Shown: positions 26,778-36,232 of the stretch, piece by piece
How positions within the stretch are numbered: the first letter of the stretch is position 1
Layout of the letters: every line of letters begins with the position of its first letter
Source of the DNA: Blastococcus colisei
Lineage (GTDB): Bacteria; Actinomycetota; Actinomycetes; Mycobacteriales; Geodermatophilaceae
DNA: 64,000 nt
Direction of reading: 5' to 3'
NCBI RefSeq assembly: GCF_006717095.1
Contig: NZ_VFQE01000001.1
Location: 1,798,001-1,862,000 of the forward strand
Translations under genes and position numbers: made by a program
The notes under the pieces: model-generated
What the model saw: the letters and a program-made list of their open reading frames with translations, nothing else
Told to the model about the DNA's origin: nothing
Database searches by the model: none

Positions 26778-27926
26778 ATGCGGCGTCGTCGGAGGCAGCG
26801 CAGCGAGGGCTGGGGACGCCTGCGCGCACGTGCGCCCGACTCCTCCGAGCGCTCCGTCCTCGGCGCCTTGCTCCTCTTGGCTGGTGGGATCATGGGAGGG
26901 CTGCTCGGCGGCCGCGGTTCCCGCCGCGGTCGGCGTCCGGCCGCCGGAGCTGAACCCGGCCCCGCCGCAGGACCACCTCCAGTGGAGACACCGGCGACGG
27001 GTGCGCCCGGCACCTTCACAGCGACCGAGGAGAAGGACGGCTCTCCCTCCGACGAGGAGAGCGGCGAGTCGTCGGTGGAGCGGTGGGTTCGCCTGGCGAC
27101 GAGCGTCATCGCGCCGACGACGGTGCTCACCGCGCTGCTGTTCTATTTCGGGTACGTCGCCACCACGGCCGAGTACCGCTACTTCGGCATCACTCTCGGC
27201 ACGTTGGGCCTGTCGACACAGGATGTGGTGCTCCGAAGCGTCGCCGCGTTGTACGTCCCGATCGGGGGGGCCCTGGTGCTGCTTCTCCTTGTGACGTGGC
27301 TGCACCAGACCGTTTCCCGCTGGCTTGCCGCCTGGACCCACATCACGTTGTTGCGGCGCATGGCCATCGTCCTCGTCGTGATCGGTATGGCGGCCTTCGC
27401 CAGAGGGGTGATCGGCATCGTCGTTCCCGAGGTGTCGAGCACCGAGCCCGTGGCCGTCAGCCCGCTGAGTCTGGGACTGGGAGTCATAGCGGTCGCCTAC
27501 GGCCGCTACCTCCTGCAGCGGACGGCCACGGAGCGGAGAAATTCTCGTGAGACCCGCTGGTCTCGCCGCGCGGCTGTCGCCTTCACCGCGGGCCTCGTCA
27601 CCCTGAGCCTGTTCTGGGCCACCAACAGCTTCGCCGCCGCCTACGGGCGCGGCCGGGCCGTTTACGTGGCAGAGCGCCTCACCAACCTCCCCGCCGTGAC
27701 CCTCGACACCACCGAACGGCTTTTCGCCGGACCCAAGATCGAGGAGACGTCACTGTCGCCCTGGGAGGAGGGGCAACGGTTCCGCTACCGGTACCACGGC
27801 TTCAGACTGCTGCTGGAGGCTGAAGGCCGCATGTTCCTGCTCCCCGAGCAGTGGGAGGTGGGGAACGGGACGACGCTCGTGCTCCAGGCCGGCGACGATG
27901 TGCGGGTGTACCTGTACAGGGGTTAG
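26778..27926 (+). CDS. Hypothetical multi-pass membrane protein
   Basis: 382 residues. A strongly basic N-terminus (RRRRRQR) and one hydrophobic segment (about 27-45) lead into a Pro/Glu-rich linker, then about five membrane segments between residues 110 and 295, and a soluble C-terminal domain of about 85 residues. Similar in layout to actinobacterial membrane proteins of unknown function. Follows the Pro/Asp-rich lipoprotein with a 13-base gap containing GAAGG, so the two may form one surface unit. Confidence 0.65.
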   Translation: MRRRRRQRSEGWGRLRARAPDSSERSVLGALLLLAGGIMGGLLGGRGSRRGRRPAAGAEPGPAAGPPPVETPATGAPGTFTATEEKDGSPSDEESGESSVERWVRLATSVIAPTTVLTALLFYFGYVATTAEYRYFGITLGTLGLSTQDVVLRSVAALYVPIGGALVLLLLVTWLHQTVSRWLAAWTHITLLRRMAIVLVVIGMAAFARGVIGIVVPEVSSTEPVAVSPLSLGLGVIAVAYGRYLLQRTATERRNSRETRWSRRAAVAFTAGLVTLSLFWATNSFAAAYGRGRAVYVAERLTNLPAVTLDTTERLFAGPKIEETSLSPWEEGQRFRYRYHGFRLLLEAEGRMFLLPEQWEVGNGTTLVLQAGDDVRVYLYRG

Positions 27927-27977
27927 GAATCTCGCGGACTGCCCACGGGCGCTGATCCCAGGGAGGGACTGCTGCCC

Positions 27978-28077
27978 GGGGAGGTGACAGGTTGGGTCAG
28001 GCGGCCTGGGAACTGCTGCACGGTGAACATCCTTCCAGCGGCGCCTGTCGGCACCACAGATCAGATGTCACCTCCCC
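27978..28077. other. 12-bp inverted repeat enclosing 76 bases in a gene-free stretch
   Basis: The 439 bases between 27926 and 28366 hold no convincing gene. They contain a perfect 12-bp inverted repeat (27978-27989 and 28066-28077) built on GGGGAGGTGACA. It could be a folded RNA, a terminator region for the membrane-protein gene, or the edge of a lost small element. The minus frame downstream of the DUF2235 stop also stays open for about 120 codons, but without a start or recognisable product. Confidence 0.35.
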
Positions 28078-28365
28078 TTGCAAAGTCCCCTTCGGCTCGA
28101 CCGGGCCGTACGGGCCGTCGGCGGCGTGTTCCTGACCCTCCACCATCGATCCTTGGTCATCGTCAGGCGCCGCCACGCGCTCTTCGGTGCTCACCACCGG
28201 CGTCCGCGGCGCCCTGGCCTCACTATGCCGGGGCGGCCCGAGGGCGTGCTCGTCGACGCGTCGGGCGGTGAGGGTTGCCGGGCTGGGTTGCTCGCGCGGT
28301 GAGGCCTCAGTGCCCAGGTCTTCGCGCGTGTAGTCGATGACGTGTACGAGTCGGCGGCGTGCGGG

Positions 28366-29496
28366 TCACCTGGCTGTGATGATCGACTGAACCCACGTCG
28401 CGAGGCCGGGGTTGCCGGGACGGTACGGCGGATCGGCGTCGTCCCAGCGGCGCAAGACGCTGCGGTCCAGCGTCTCCTCCACGGTGGTGCGGACCGGTCG
28501 CAGGAGTGGCTTGTTGAGCGGCCACAGGCCGGTGAGGCGGCCGAGTGCCGTCTTCTGGAAGTCGTGGATCGGCCCGCTCCACTCGGTTCCTCTGAGCGGG
28601 GCTTCCGGCGGATCGACGACGAGCCCCGCCGCGACCGCCCGGTCGACGATCCACTCCCGGGCCAGCAGCGACAGTGGGTTCCTGGTGGCGGGCTCGGACG
28701 TCCCGCCGCCACCGATGTTGCCGTGCGCCCCTACGAACCAGTGCTGCTCGACCTCGGTCCGGTGGCCCCGAATGGGTGTGGGCACGTCGGTCCAGAGCGT
28801 CGGCTGGAACTGCTTGCGGTGCTCGTCGACGGCGACGGCGTGACAGGCGACGTCGACCAGCCCGCTGAGGTTCGTGTCGTGGAATTCGTACTTGCTTCGC
28901 GTGAGGAAGCGCCCCAGGCCGGCGGGAATCCCGAGGCTTCCTACCGTGTCGAAGACCCCGATGAAGCGGATGCGCACGAGCCGTGAGCGCTCCAGGACGA
29001 GTCGATCCTCGGCCGTGCGCGCAGGCATCTCCCCGGTCTGCATCTCCCGCAGGCCCGGGGTCTTCCTGTCGCGGTAACGCTGGAAGACCTTCTCGGAGGA
29101 CATGTCGTCCGCGTCCAGGAGCCCGCACTTGGCGATCATCCCGGCCAGGCTCCGCGCGGTGAACGCTCCCCGGCTGTAGCCGATCAGGTAGATGCGGTCC
29201 TCGTCGGAGCGGTGGTGCTGCGCGATGTGGCGGTACGCCCGGCGGATGACCTTCTCCAGCCCTTGGCCGAACAGGCCGCCCCGGATCCGGTCGAACGGGC
29301 CGGTGCCGACCCCCTCGATGTAGCAGCGCTCCTGCACGAGGCCGGCCGCGTCGCGGGGCACCCGCCCGCAGATCTGCCCGACGTTGGTGTTGGTGTTGGT
29401 GTCGCTCCACGTGCCGTCGAGCAGCACCGGGATGTTGATGCCGCGGCGTCCTCCACGGGGCGCCATCCCAGGTGCGTCCGCCTTGGTCACGGTCAT
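28366..29496 (-). CDS. DUF2235 (Tle1-like) alpha/beta hydrolase
   Basis: 376 residues. The family hallmark LLDGTWSDTNTNTN near the N-terminus is followed by the nucleophile elbow GYSRG (Ser108) in YLIGYSRGAFTARSLAGM and later FIGVFDTVGSLG and the HWFVGAHGNIGGGG histidine/aspartate region. DUF2235 proteins include phospholipases delivered by type VI secretion in Proteobacteria. No secretion genes are near and no signal peptide is visible here. The ATG at 29496 has GAGGGG right against it, an imperfect site; an in-frame GTG at 29565 is less likely. Confidence 0.82.
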   Translation of the reverse strand: MTVTKADAPGMAPRGGRRGINIPVLLDGTWSDTNTNTNVGQICGRVPRDAAGLVQERCYIEGVGTGPFDRIRGGLFGQGLEKVIRRAYRHIAQHHRSDEDRIYLIGYSRGAFTARSLAGMIAKCGLLDADDMSSEKVFQRYRDRKTPGLREMQTGEMPARTAEDRLVLERSRLVRIRFIGVFDTVGSLGIPAGLGRFLTRSKYEFHDTNLSGLVDVACHAVAVDEHRKQFQPTLWTDVPTPIRGHRTEVEQHWFVGAHGNIGGGGTSEPATRNPLSLLAREWIVDRAVAAGLVVDPPEAPLRGTEWSGPIHDFQKTALGRLTGLWPLNKPLLRPVRTTVEETLDRSVLRRWDDADPPYRPGNPGLATWVQSIITAR

Positions 29497-29650
29497 CCCC
29501 TCGGATTGGGTCGTCGCCCGACATGGACATCGGCGTCCACCCGGATCGTCCCGGTGCAGCGTCACGTTGGCGTCACCGCGCCGTCACACGTCCGCTCGGT
29601 CGGGCCGACGTCGGCTGACCACGCAGACAACGGATGCCTGGTGTCTCACC

Positions 29651-29812
29651 GTGCCGGTCGCCGTCCTCGGCATGGTCGCGGCACTGTCCCCGCTGTCGCT
29701 GCCACTGTCGGGGGTGCCCGGTCTCGCCGAGACCATCGGCTTCTGGCGGCTGGCCGGCGTCCTCGGCTGGCTGGCCGTGCGCCTGTTCCAGCTCGCCGGC
29801 GACCGCCGATGA
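29651..29812 (+). CDS. Possible small membrane protein, 53 residues
   Basis: The frame reads MPVAVLGMVAALSPLSLPLSG and a second hydrophobic part ending LFQLAGDRR, so two short membrane segments. Composition is protein-like, unlike the neighbouring intergenic DNA, but there is no strong ribosome-binding site. Function unknown. Confidence 0.35.
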   Translation: MPVAVLGMVAALSPLSLPLSGVPGLAETIGFWRLAGVLGWLAVRLFQLAGDRR

Positions 29813-29922
29813 GGCGCCGTGCAGCGGGTTCAGGCCGGCGCGAAACCGCGGGCCGAGAAGGGAATCGACGCTCGGCGAGCGGGGCGATTGCCCGGTGGCG
29901 GATTCTTCGTCACCATGCGCGC

Positions 29923-30798
29923 ATGGCGGCGGCGATCCCCCCGCAGACGGCCAGGACGGCGGTCCTGGACGACGGCCGACGAATATCCTGGGCCGAGTAC
30001 GGGAGTGCGTCGGGTGCACCTCTCGTGCTGTTGCACGGAATTCCGGGCTCGCGGTTGCAGTTCCAGCGGCTCCACGGGCCTGCGACGGCTTCCGGGGTTC
30101 GCGTGGTCGCTCCCGAGCGGCCCGGATACGGCCTCAGTGACCCCGTGCCCGGCGGCGTGACCTTCACCCGCTATGCCGACGACCTTCGTCAGCTTCTCGA
30201 TCGACTCGAATTGCGCACTGTCACGATGTCCGGGGCCAGTGGCGGAGGCGGGTTCGCGCTGGCCGCTGCGATCGTCCATCCGCAGCGGGTCCGGCGGTTG
30301 CTGCTGATCTCTGCGGGCTTTCCGGCTCCTCGCGCCGCGCGGCGAGGAATGGCCTTCCCGGTCCGCGCGCTGCTCCTTCTGGCCAGGCTTGCCCCGTGGC
30401 TTACCGGCAGGGTGCTGGCCGCGCAGCAGTCGGTCGGTCTGGACGCACCCGTCAGTAGATGGGCCACGCGTCAGATGCCGCCCGCCGATCAGCGCGTGTT
30501 CGGTCACCCATCGTGGCGGGCGCACTTCGCCGAGGACATGCACGAGGCTCTGCGGCAGGGGTCGGGCGCAGCGGTCCAGGATCTGAGACTCGGCAGCGGA
30601 ACGCTCGGCGTCGACCTTGCGGAGCTGACGGTGGACACCGTCCTGCTCCACGGGGCCGAGGACGTCAACGCGCCGATCGGAATCGCTCGTTGGGTGGCGG
30701 ACGAGGTTCCGTCCAGCCGGTTGATCGAGGTTCCCGGCGCCGCCCACCTGTTTGCGCTCGAACAACCGCAGCTGATCCTCGACTCGGTCGTCCGCTAA
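29923..30798 (+). CDS. Alpha/beta-fold hydrolase
   Basis: 291 residues. Oxyanion-hole motif LLHGIPGSR (37-44), nucleophile Ser106 in SGASGGGGFALA, an acid in LLHGAEDVNAPI and the catalytic histidine in VPGAAHLFALEQP make a full triad. No signal peptide, so it acts in the cytoplasm. Ester or epoxide substrate unknown. The ATG at 29923 starts a family-like N-terminus (VLDDGRRISWAEYG). Confidence 0.88.
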   Translation: MAAAIPPQTARTAVLDDGRRISWAEYGSASGAPLVLLHGIPGSRLQFQRLHGPATASGVRVVAPERPGYGLSDPVPGGVTFTRYADDLRQLLDRLELRTVTMSGASGGGGFALAAAIVHPQRVRRLLLISAGFPAPRAARRGMAFPVRALLLLARLAPWLTGRVLAAQQSVGLDAPVSRWATRQMPPADQRVFGHPSWRAHFAEDMHEALRQGSGAAVQDLRLGSGTLGVDLAELTVDTVLLHGAEDVNAPIGIARWVADEVPSSRLIEVPGAAHLFALEQPQLILDSVVR

Positions 30799-30963
30799 AC
30801 CTCGACGGCGGGGTCGTCTGTCGGAAAGGAACCGCCTTGACTCGGCCGCGGCAGAAGGCGGCCTCACGGGGCAGGATCTCCGGTACAGATACGTCTCGGA
30901 CGGGGCCGTTCACCCGAGGACGCGCGAACGCCCGGGCTCCGATCAAACTCTGGGGGACTGGAC

Positions 30964-31770
30964 ATGGAACGTCCCAGTTGGGTGCCGGCCGAGGTGGATC
31001 TGACCAGGCCCAGTGCCGCGCGGGTGTACGACTTCTACCTCGGGGGCTCGCACAACCTCGAGGTGGACCGGCGCATGGCGCGCGAGGCGATCGAGCTGTG
31101 GCCGGACCTGCCCGCGATCATGCAGAGCAACAGAGCGTTCATGCGCCGGGCGGTGCGGTACGTCGCCGAGCAGGGCATCGCCCAGTTCTTGGACATCGGC
31201 TCCGGCATACCGACCGTCGGCAATGTGCACGAGGCGGCCCAGCAGGCGAATCCGCAGGCCCGTGTGGTCTACGTCGACAACGACCCGGTAGCCGTGGCCC
31301 ACAGCCGCGCCATTCTCGGCGGAGATGAGAGGACGGCGGTCGTCCAGGCGGACCTGCGGGAGCCCGAGGCGCTGTTCGAGCATCCGTCCCTCACGGCGAC
31401 CCTCGACCTGGACCAGCCTGTCGCCGTCCTGATGGTCGCGGTCCTGCACTTCGTCCCCGACGCGGACGACCCGTGGGGTGCCGTCGCCCGGATCGCCGCC
31501 CGGCTGGTCGGGGGCAGCTACCTGGTGCTCTCGCACGCCAGCGCGGAGGGGCGACCAGAGCAGGCCGGCTCCCACCGGCAGCTCTACCGCCGCACGCCGA
31601 CGCCGATGACCATGCGCAGCCGCACCGAGATCGAGACGTTGTTCGACGGTTTCGAGCTGGTGGAGCCCGGCGTGGTGTGGCTGCCGCTGTGGCGCCCGGA
31701 CGACCCGGCGGAAGCGGAGGGGCAGCCGGAGAGAACGACGGGTTACGCCGGGGTGGGCCGCAAGCGGTGA
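30964..31770 (+). CDS. DUF574-type SAM-dependent methyltransferase
   Basis: 268 residues. It has the typical DUF574 start (VDLTRPSAARVYDFYLGGSHNLEVDR) and the SAM-binding region FLDIGSGIPTVGNVHE, then VVYVDNDPVAVAHSR. The family is abundant in actinobacteria and often sits beside GGDEF/EAL genes, as here; the stop overlaps the next GTG (GTGA). The methyl acceptor is unknown. Confidence 0.9.
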   Translation: MERPSWVPAEVDLTRPSAARVYDFYLGGSHNLEVDRRMAREAIELWPDLPAIMQSNRAFMRRAVRYVAEQGIAQFLDIGSGIPTVGNVHEAAQQANPQARVVYVDNDPVAVAHSRAILGGDERTAVVQADLREPEALFEHPSLTATLDLDQPVAVLMVAVLHFVPDADDPWGAVARIAARLVGGSYLVLSHASAEGRPEQAGSHRQLYRRTPTPMTMRSRTEIETLFDGFELVEPGVVWLPLWRPDDPAEAEGQPERTTGYAGVGRKR

Positions 31771-34058
31771 GCCCGACCGATCGGGGGCCGCGCGCAATCC
31801 CTGGCCCGACCGGCGTCGCGGGCGACGACGGGGACCTGCGGCGACTGGCGATGGCGTGGGCGAGCGCGGTCGCGGGCACCAGCTACGTGCCGCTGCCGCC
31901 GGACCGGGTCGAGCAGCTGCTGCTCGGGCTCTTGCGCCGCATGGTCGCCGTGGTACCGGATGCCTCCGGCTCCCCGCGAACGGTCGGGCTGGAGGTGGGC
32001 TCTGCGCTCATCGACGCGCACTTCACGAATCCGCGGTCCCTGTCGCGGACCCTTGGCGTGCTCCTCGGAGCTGGGGGGTCCCTCGGCGTACGACCGATGG
32101 TCACCGCCGACGGCGACACGCGTCGGCCTCTTCGCGAAGGAAGCGAGCGTCGATGGTTCGAACTCGTCGCCGCGGTCGCCGAAGGTTTCAGCTCGGCTCT
32201 CCAGGAGCGCGCGCTCCGCGAACAGGAGGAGATCCTCGCGGCTGCGGCCCAAGCTCGGGAACAGGTGCGGCAGGAGCTGCGGGTCAGCGAGGAGCGGTTC
32301 CGTGCGGTGTTCGAGGGGGCCACGATCGGGATCGGCATCGGCGATGTGGAGGGCCGGGTACTCGACGTGAATCCGGCGCTCGTACGACTGCTCGGCTACC
32401 CGCTCGATGAGTTCCGGCGCCGGTCGGTCAACGAGTTCATGCATCCGGCCGACGTCGAACGGGTGTGGCGGCTGTACGACGAACTGATCCGGGGCGAGAG
32501 AGAGCACTTCCAGCTCGAGAAGCAATTCCTGCGGTCCAACGGCGAGTCCGTGTGGACCGACCTGACCGTGTCCCTGCTGCGCGACGGGCAGGGGCGCCCC
32601 CGTTACCAGTTGGCACTGATCCACGACGTCACCGCGCTGCGCCAGCTGCGGCGGCAACTGGAGTTCGAGGCGCACCACGATTCACTGACCGGCCTCGCGA
32701 ACCGCAAGATGTTCCTGACGCAGCTGGACGACCTGTTCACCACGGCTCCTACGGGCGCCCGGGCGGGCTTGTGCTTCCTCGACCTGGACGGCTTCAAGGC
32801 GGTCAACGACACGCTGGGGCACGAGGTGGGGGACCACCTGCTCGTCACGGTCGCCCGCCGACTGGAGTCTGTGGCCGGCCGGCGCGGACTGTCCGTCGCC
32901 CGCCTCGGGGGAGACGAGTTCGTCGTCCTGGTGCCGGACTCCTCGGGCAGCACCGAGCTGATCGCCCTGGCGGAGCAAATCCTGGCGGTCATCGCGCGAC
33001 CCCTGCGCCTTGGTTCCACGCAGGTCCAGGTCACCGCCAGTGTCGGCATCGTCGAGCGCTCGATCGCAGAGATCGCACCAGCAGAACTGCTCCGGGCCGC
33101 GGACATGACGCTCTACTGGGCCAAGGCCGACGGCAAGAGCCAGTGGGCGCTGTTCGAGCCCGAGCGCGACGCCCAGGAACTCACCCGCTATTCGCTGTCC
33201 TCCGCCTTGCCGGCCGCTCTGGTGCGCCAGGACCTGCTCTTGCACTACCAACCCCTGCGCCGCCTTGCGGACGGCTCGCTGCACGGGGTGGAGGCGCTGG
33301 TCCGGTGGAACCATCCCAGGCTGGGGCTGCTCGGGCCGGAGAACTTCATTGCGCTGGCCGAGCAGTCCGGGTCGATCGTTGCGCTCGGACGGCACGTCCT
33401 GCAGGTCGCTTGCCGGCAGGCCTTCGCCTGGTTCGGCGCCAGTGACTCGGGCCCCTTCGTCAGCGTCAACCTGGCCACCCGCCAGCTGCGCGAGGAGAGC
33501 CTGGTCGAGGACGTCCGTCGGGCGCTGACGAACAGCGGGCTGCGCCCCCAGCAATTGCAACTCGAGATCACCGAGAGCGCCGTCATAGGCACCGACCCCC
33601 TGACCGGGCGCACACTCCAGGCGCTTGCGGACATGGGGGTCCGCTTGGCCATCGACGACTTCGGGACCGGCTACTCGAACCTCATCTACCTCCGGCGGCT
33701 ACCGCTCGACGAACTCAAGCTGGACAGAACCTTCCTCCGGGAGTTGCCGGGGGAGGAGGGGAAGGACTCCCTCGATGTCCAGCTCCTCGCCTCCTTGATA
33801 TCCCTCGCGCATCTCCTGAACCTCACGGTCACCGCCGAGGGGGTCGAGACCCAGGCCCAGCTCGAGCTCCTGCTGTCGTTGGGCTGCGACGCCGGCCAGG
33901 GAACCTTCTTCGGTGCCGCACGGCCGCCGACGGAGATCAGCGGGCTCCCCGACCTGGAACGAGCCGTCGGTTCACCGGAGGCCCGAGCCGGCGACGGCCC
34001 CATCGCTCGTCCCGGCGACGGTGACGCCGTGGTGAGTGACGGCGGCTGGACCTGTTGA
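31767..34058 (+). CDS. PAS-GGDEF-EAL cyclic-di-GMP protein
   Basis: 763 residues. The N-terminal actinobacterial domain begins LRRLAMAWASAVAGTSYVPLP; then a PAS domain (about 175-295), GGDEF (about 305-465) with intact RLGGDEFVVL, and EAL (about 475-735) with EALVRWNHP, NLATRQL, EITESAV, DDFGTGYSNL and TAEGVET. All visible catalytic residues for both synthesis and hydrolysis of c-di-GMP are kept. The usual RxxD inhibitory site before GGDEF is not evident. The soluble PAS domain suggests redox or ligand sensing. Translationally coupled to the DUF574 methyltransferase. Confidence 0.92.
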   Translation: MSPTDRGPRAIPGPTGVAGDDGDLRRLAMAWASAVAGTSYVPLPPDRVEQLLLGLLRRMVAVVPDASGSPRTVGLEVGSALIDAHFTNPRSLSRTLGVLLGAGGSLGVRPMVTADGDTRRPLREGSERRWFELVAAVAEGFSSALQERALREQEEILAAAAQAREQVRQELRVSEERFRAVFEGATIGIGIGDVEGRVLDVNPALVRLLGYPLDEFRRRSVNEFMHPADVERVWRLYDELIRGEREHFQLEKQFLRSNGESVWTDLTVSLLRDGQGRPRYQLALIHDVTALRQLRRQLEFEAHHDSLTGLANRKMFLTQLDDLFTTAPTGARAGLCFLDLDGFKAVNDTLGHEVGDHLLVTVARRLESVAGRRGLSVARLGGDEFVVLVPDSSGSTELIALAEQILAVIARPLRLGSTQVQVTASVGIVERSIAEIAPAELLRAADMTLYWAKADGKSQWALFEPERDAQELTRYSLSSALPAALVRQDLLLHYQPLRRLADGSLHGVEALVRWNHPRLGLLGPENFIALAEQSGSIVALGRHVLQVACRQAFAWFGASDSGPFVSVNLATRQLREESLVEDVRRALTNSGLRPQQLQLEITESAVIGTDPLTGRTLQALADMGVRLAIDDFGTGYSNLIYLRRLPLDELKLDRTFLRELPGEEGKDSLDVQLLASLISLAHLLNLTVTAEGVETQAQLELLLSLGCDAGQGTFFGAARPPTEISGLPDLERAVGSPEARAGDGPIARPGDGDAVVSDGGWTC

Positions 34059-34544
34059 CGTCGTCGGTCGAGGGCCGGCGCCGGGAGGCAGGGCCGCGGC
34101 GGCAACTGGGGGAATCCAGGCCGTCGGCGTCGTGGTCGGCGGGATGAGCACCGCCACGGGACGCTCGGTCTGCTTCGCTCCGACGAACCCTGGAGAAGTA
34201 GGCGTCGCGGCGTCGATCGTGCCGCACCGGGGTGCAGGTCGGCGATTCGGCGCATTGAACCGTCCTGCTCCTGGCGGAGGCTTTGGGATAGCTCACGGCC
34301 TGGCGTACCGGCGGACGTGTCCTGACCGTGGTATCGACCTCGCCCTCGTCGCCCACGGTGCTGGCCACCGTGGGCGGCTTCCCCACGGCCGTCGACCGGC
34401 TGGGGCTCTCCCTGGCCCCCGTTCAGCCTGGTGGCTCCCGCGGTCAAGGTGAACGCGCTCCCACCCGGACTGCTTCTCATTGCCCACCAGTAATGGGAGA
34501 GCGCCGTGAACGATCTGCTTTGTCCCGCGCCGGGCCGTGCGCCT
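34059..34544. other. Gene-free stretch downstream of the GGDEF-EAL gene
   Basis: About 490 bases. I see no frame with coding character on either strand, no tRNA and no riboswitch fold I recognise. Confidence 0.5.
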
Positions 34545-34581
34545 CCTCGGGGCGCCGCGGTCGTGCCACGGCGCCCCGAGG
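34545..34581 (-). terminator. Hairpin at the end of the amidase gene
   Basis: A 13-bp perfect inverted repeat (34545-34557 and 34569-34581) abuts the amidase stop codon at 34583 and probably terminates that transcript. Confidence 0.7.
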
Positions 34582-34582
34582 A

Positions 34583-36019
34583 TCACCGCGGGTCGATCGG
34601 GGTGAGGATGCCGGTGCCCGATTCGATGACCGTGCCCGCGTCGAGGATGGACTCCTCGTCGAATCGGCGGCCGAGCAGGGAGACACCGGTGGGCAGGCCG
34701 TTGGCCACGCCGGTCGGCACGGTGAGGGCCGGGAATCCCAACAGCGGGATGGCCATGTTCATCCACTGCGCGGCGACCACCTCGCGGCCCCGCTCCAGGC
34801 TGGAGATGTCGGCGTCCTGCTCGAACACCTCCTCGGCCGAGGCCGGCAACAGCACGATCGGGTAGTCCTGGAGGAACTGGCCCAGTTCGCTGATCAGCGT
34901 GCCGCGCCGGGCGTAGCCGTTCATGTAGTCGACCAGGCCGGGTGCCTCGCCCCACCAGTCGGCGGCGCAGGAGTAGTAGGCCGCGGCGGCCTTCTTCATG
35001 CCCTCGTCGCCGATCTGCTCGACCAGCGGCATGATGACCCGGAACTCCTCCATGGCCAGCAGGTACCAGAGCCGCCAGGCCTCCTCGAGCAGCGGCAGTT
35101 CGATCTCGTCGACCTCGTAGCCGGCGGCCCGGAGCCGCTCGGCGGCGGTGTCCAGCGACTGGTTGACCACCGCGCTGGGCGCCTTGGCGCCGACGTCGCG
35201 CAGCAGCCCGACCCGGCGCGGGTTCTTCGGCAGCGCCGGCGCGGACGCGCCGTGCGCGTGGAACGGGTCGCGAGGGTCGGTGAACGCCGCCATTCCGGCG
35301 TAGAACAGTCGGACGTCGTCGACCGACCGGGCCAGCGGACCGTCCACGGCCATCACCTGCGTCGACAGCGCCTGGTCCTGGCCCGGCGGGTAGAGGCTGT
35401 GCGCCAGCCGGCCGACGCTCGGACGCAGGCCGACGATGCCGCAGGCGTGCGCGGGGTAGCGGATCGACCCGCCGATGTCGTTGCCCTGCGCCAGCGGCAC
35501 CATGCCGCTGGCGACGGCGGACGAGGCGCCGCCGCTGGAACCGCCGGGCGTGTGTGCAGCGCTCCACGGGTTGATCGTCCGGCCGTACAGGTCGTTGGTG
35601 GCGAACCAGCGGTAGGAGAACGCCGGGGAGTTGCTGCGCCCGAGGAAGACGGCGCCGGAGCGGCGCATGATCCCGACGTGGACGCTGTCCTTCTCGGCGA
35701 TCTCGTCGGCGAAGGCCACGACTCCATTGGAGGTGGCGTAGCCGGCCTGATCAGAGTTGATCTTGACGGCGATCGGAAGACCGTGCAGGGGACCGAGCTC
35801 CACCCCGGCCGCGACCATGTCGTCGGCGACCTTGGCGGCGGCGAGAGCCTCGTCCGGGCGGACGTCGACGAGGGCGTTGAGCTTGGGGTTGACCGCCTCG
35901 ATGCGCTCGACGTGGCTGGCGACCACCTCGCGGGAGGAGACCTCCCCGACGGCGATTGCGCGCGCCAGCTTGGTGGCCGGCCAGCGCCAGAACTCGTCGG
36001 TGGTGGGGACGTCGGTCAT
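34583..36019 (-). CDS. Amidase (amidase-signature family)
   Basis: 478 residues, normal for the family. The Ser-cisSer-Lys triad is present: Lys86 (LPIAVKINSD), cis-Ser161 (GGSSGGASSAVASG) and nucleophile Ser185 (GNDIGGSIRYPA). It hydrolyses a carboxamide to the acid and ammonia; substrate unknown. No signal peptide. It is a single-gene unit between a hairpin terminator and the right direct repeat. Confidence 0.93.
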   Translation of the reverse strand: MTDVPTTDEFWRWPATKLARAIAVGEVSSREVVASHVERIEAVNPKLNALVDVRPDEALAAAKVADDMVAAGVELGPLHGLPIAVKINSDQAGYATSNGVVAFADEIAEKDSVHVGIMRRSGAVFLGRSNSPAFSYRWFATNDLYGRTINPWSAAHTPGGSSGGASSAVASGMVPLAQGNDIGGSIRYPAHACGIVGLRPSVGRLAHSLYPPGQDQALSTQVMAVDGPLARSVDDVRLFYAGMAAFTDPRDPFHAHGASAPALPKNPRRVGLLRDVGAKAPSAVVNQSLDTAAERLRAAGYEVDEIELPLLEEAWRLWYLLAMEEFRVIMPLVEQIGDEGMKKAAAAYYSCAADWWGEAPGLVDYMNGYARRGTLISELGQFLQDYPIVLLPASAEEVFEQDADISSLERGREVVAAQWMNMAIPLLGFPALTVPTGVANGLPTGVSLLGRRFDEESILDAGTVIESGTGILTPIDPR

Positions 36020-36232
36020 GGGTCTCCCTCGCTCGGACGTGGCCGTCCCGACGGGGCTCGGCCGCCCGGCCGGGACGTGGTGGCGCGGAGCCTGCTACAG
36101 AAGATCGCTTCTGGTCAAGCATCGTGTGGAACGACGTGGCCGCGCCTGAACTCTCCCCATGGTGCGATGGTGAAGGCTCGAAGAGGTCGAGGGCGCACTG
36201 TGCTGATATCGCACACGAGGCGATCACTCGTC

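Noticed and set aside
28040-28365. Open minus frame of about 120 codons continuing after the DUF2235 stop
   Set aside because: No start codon with a ribosome-binding site and no recognisable domain; stop-codon readthrough is not supported.
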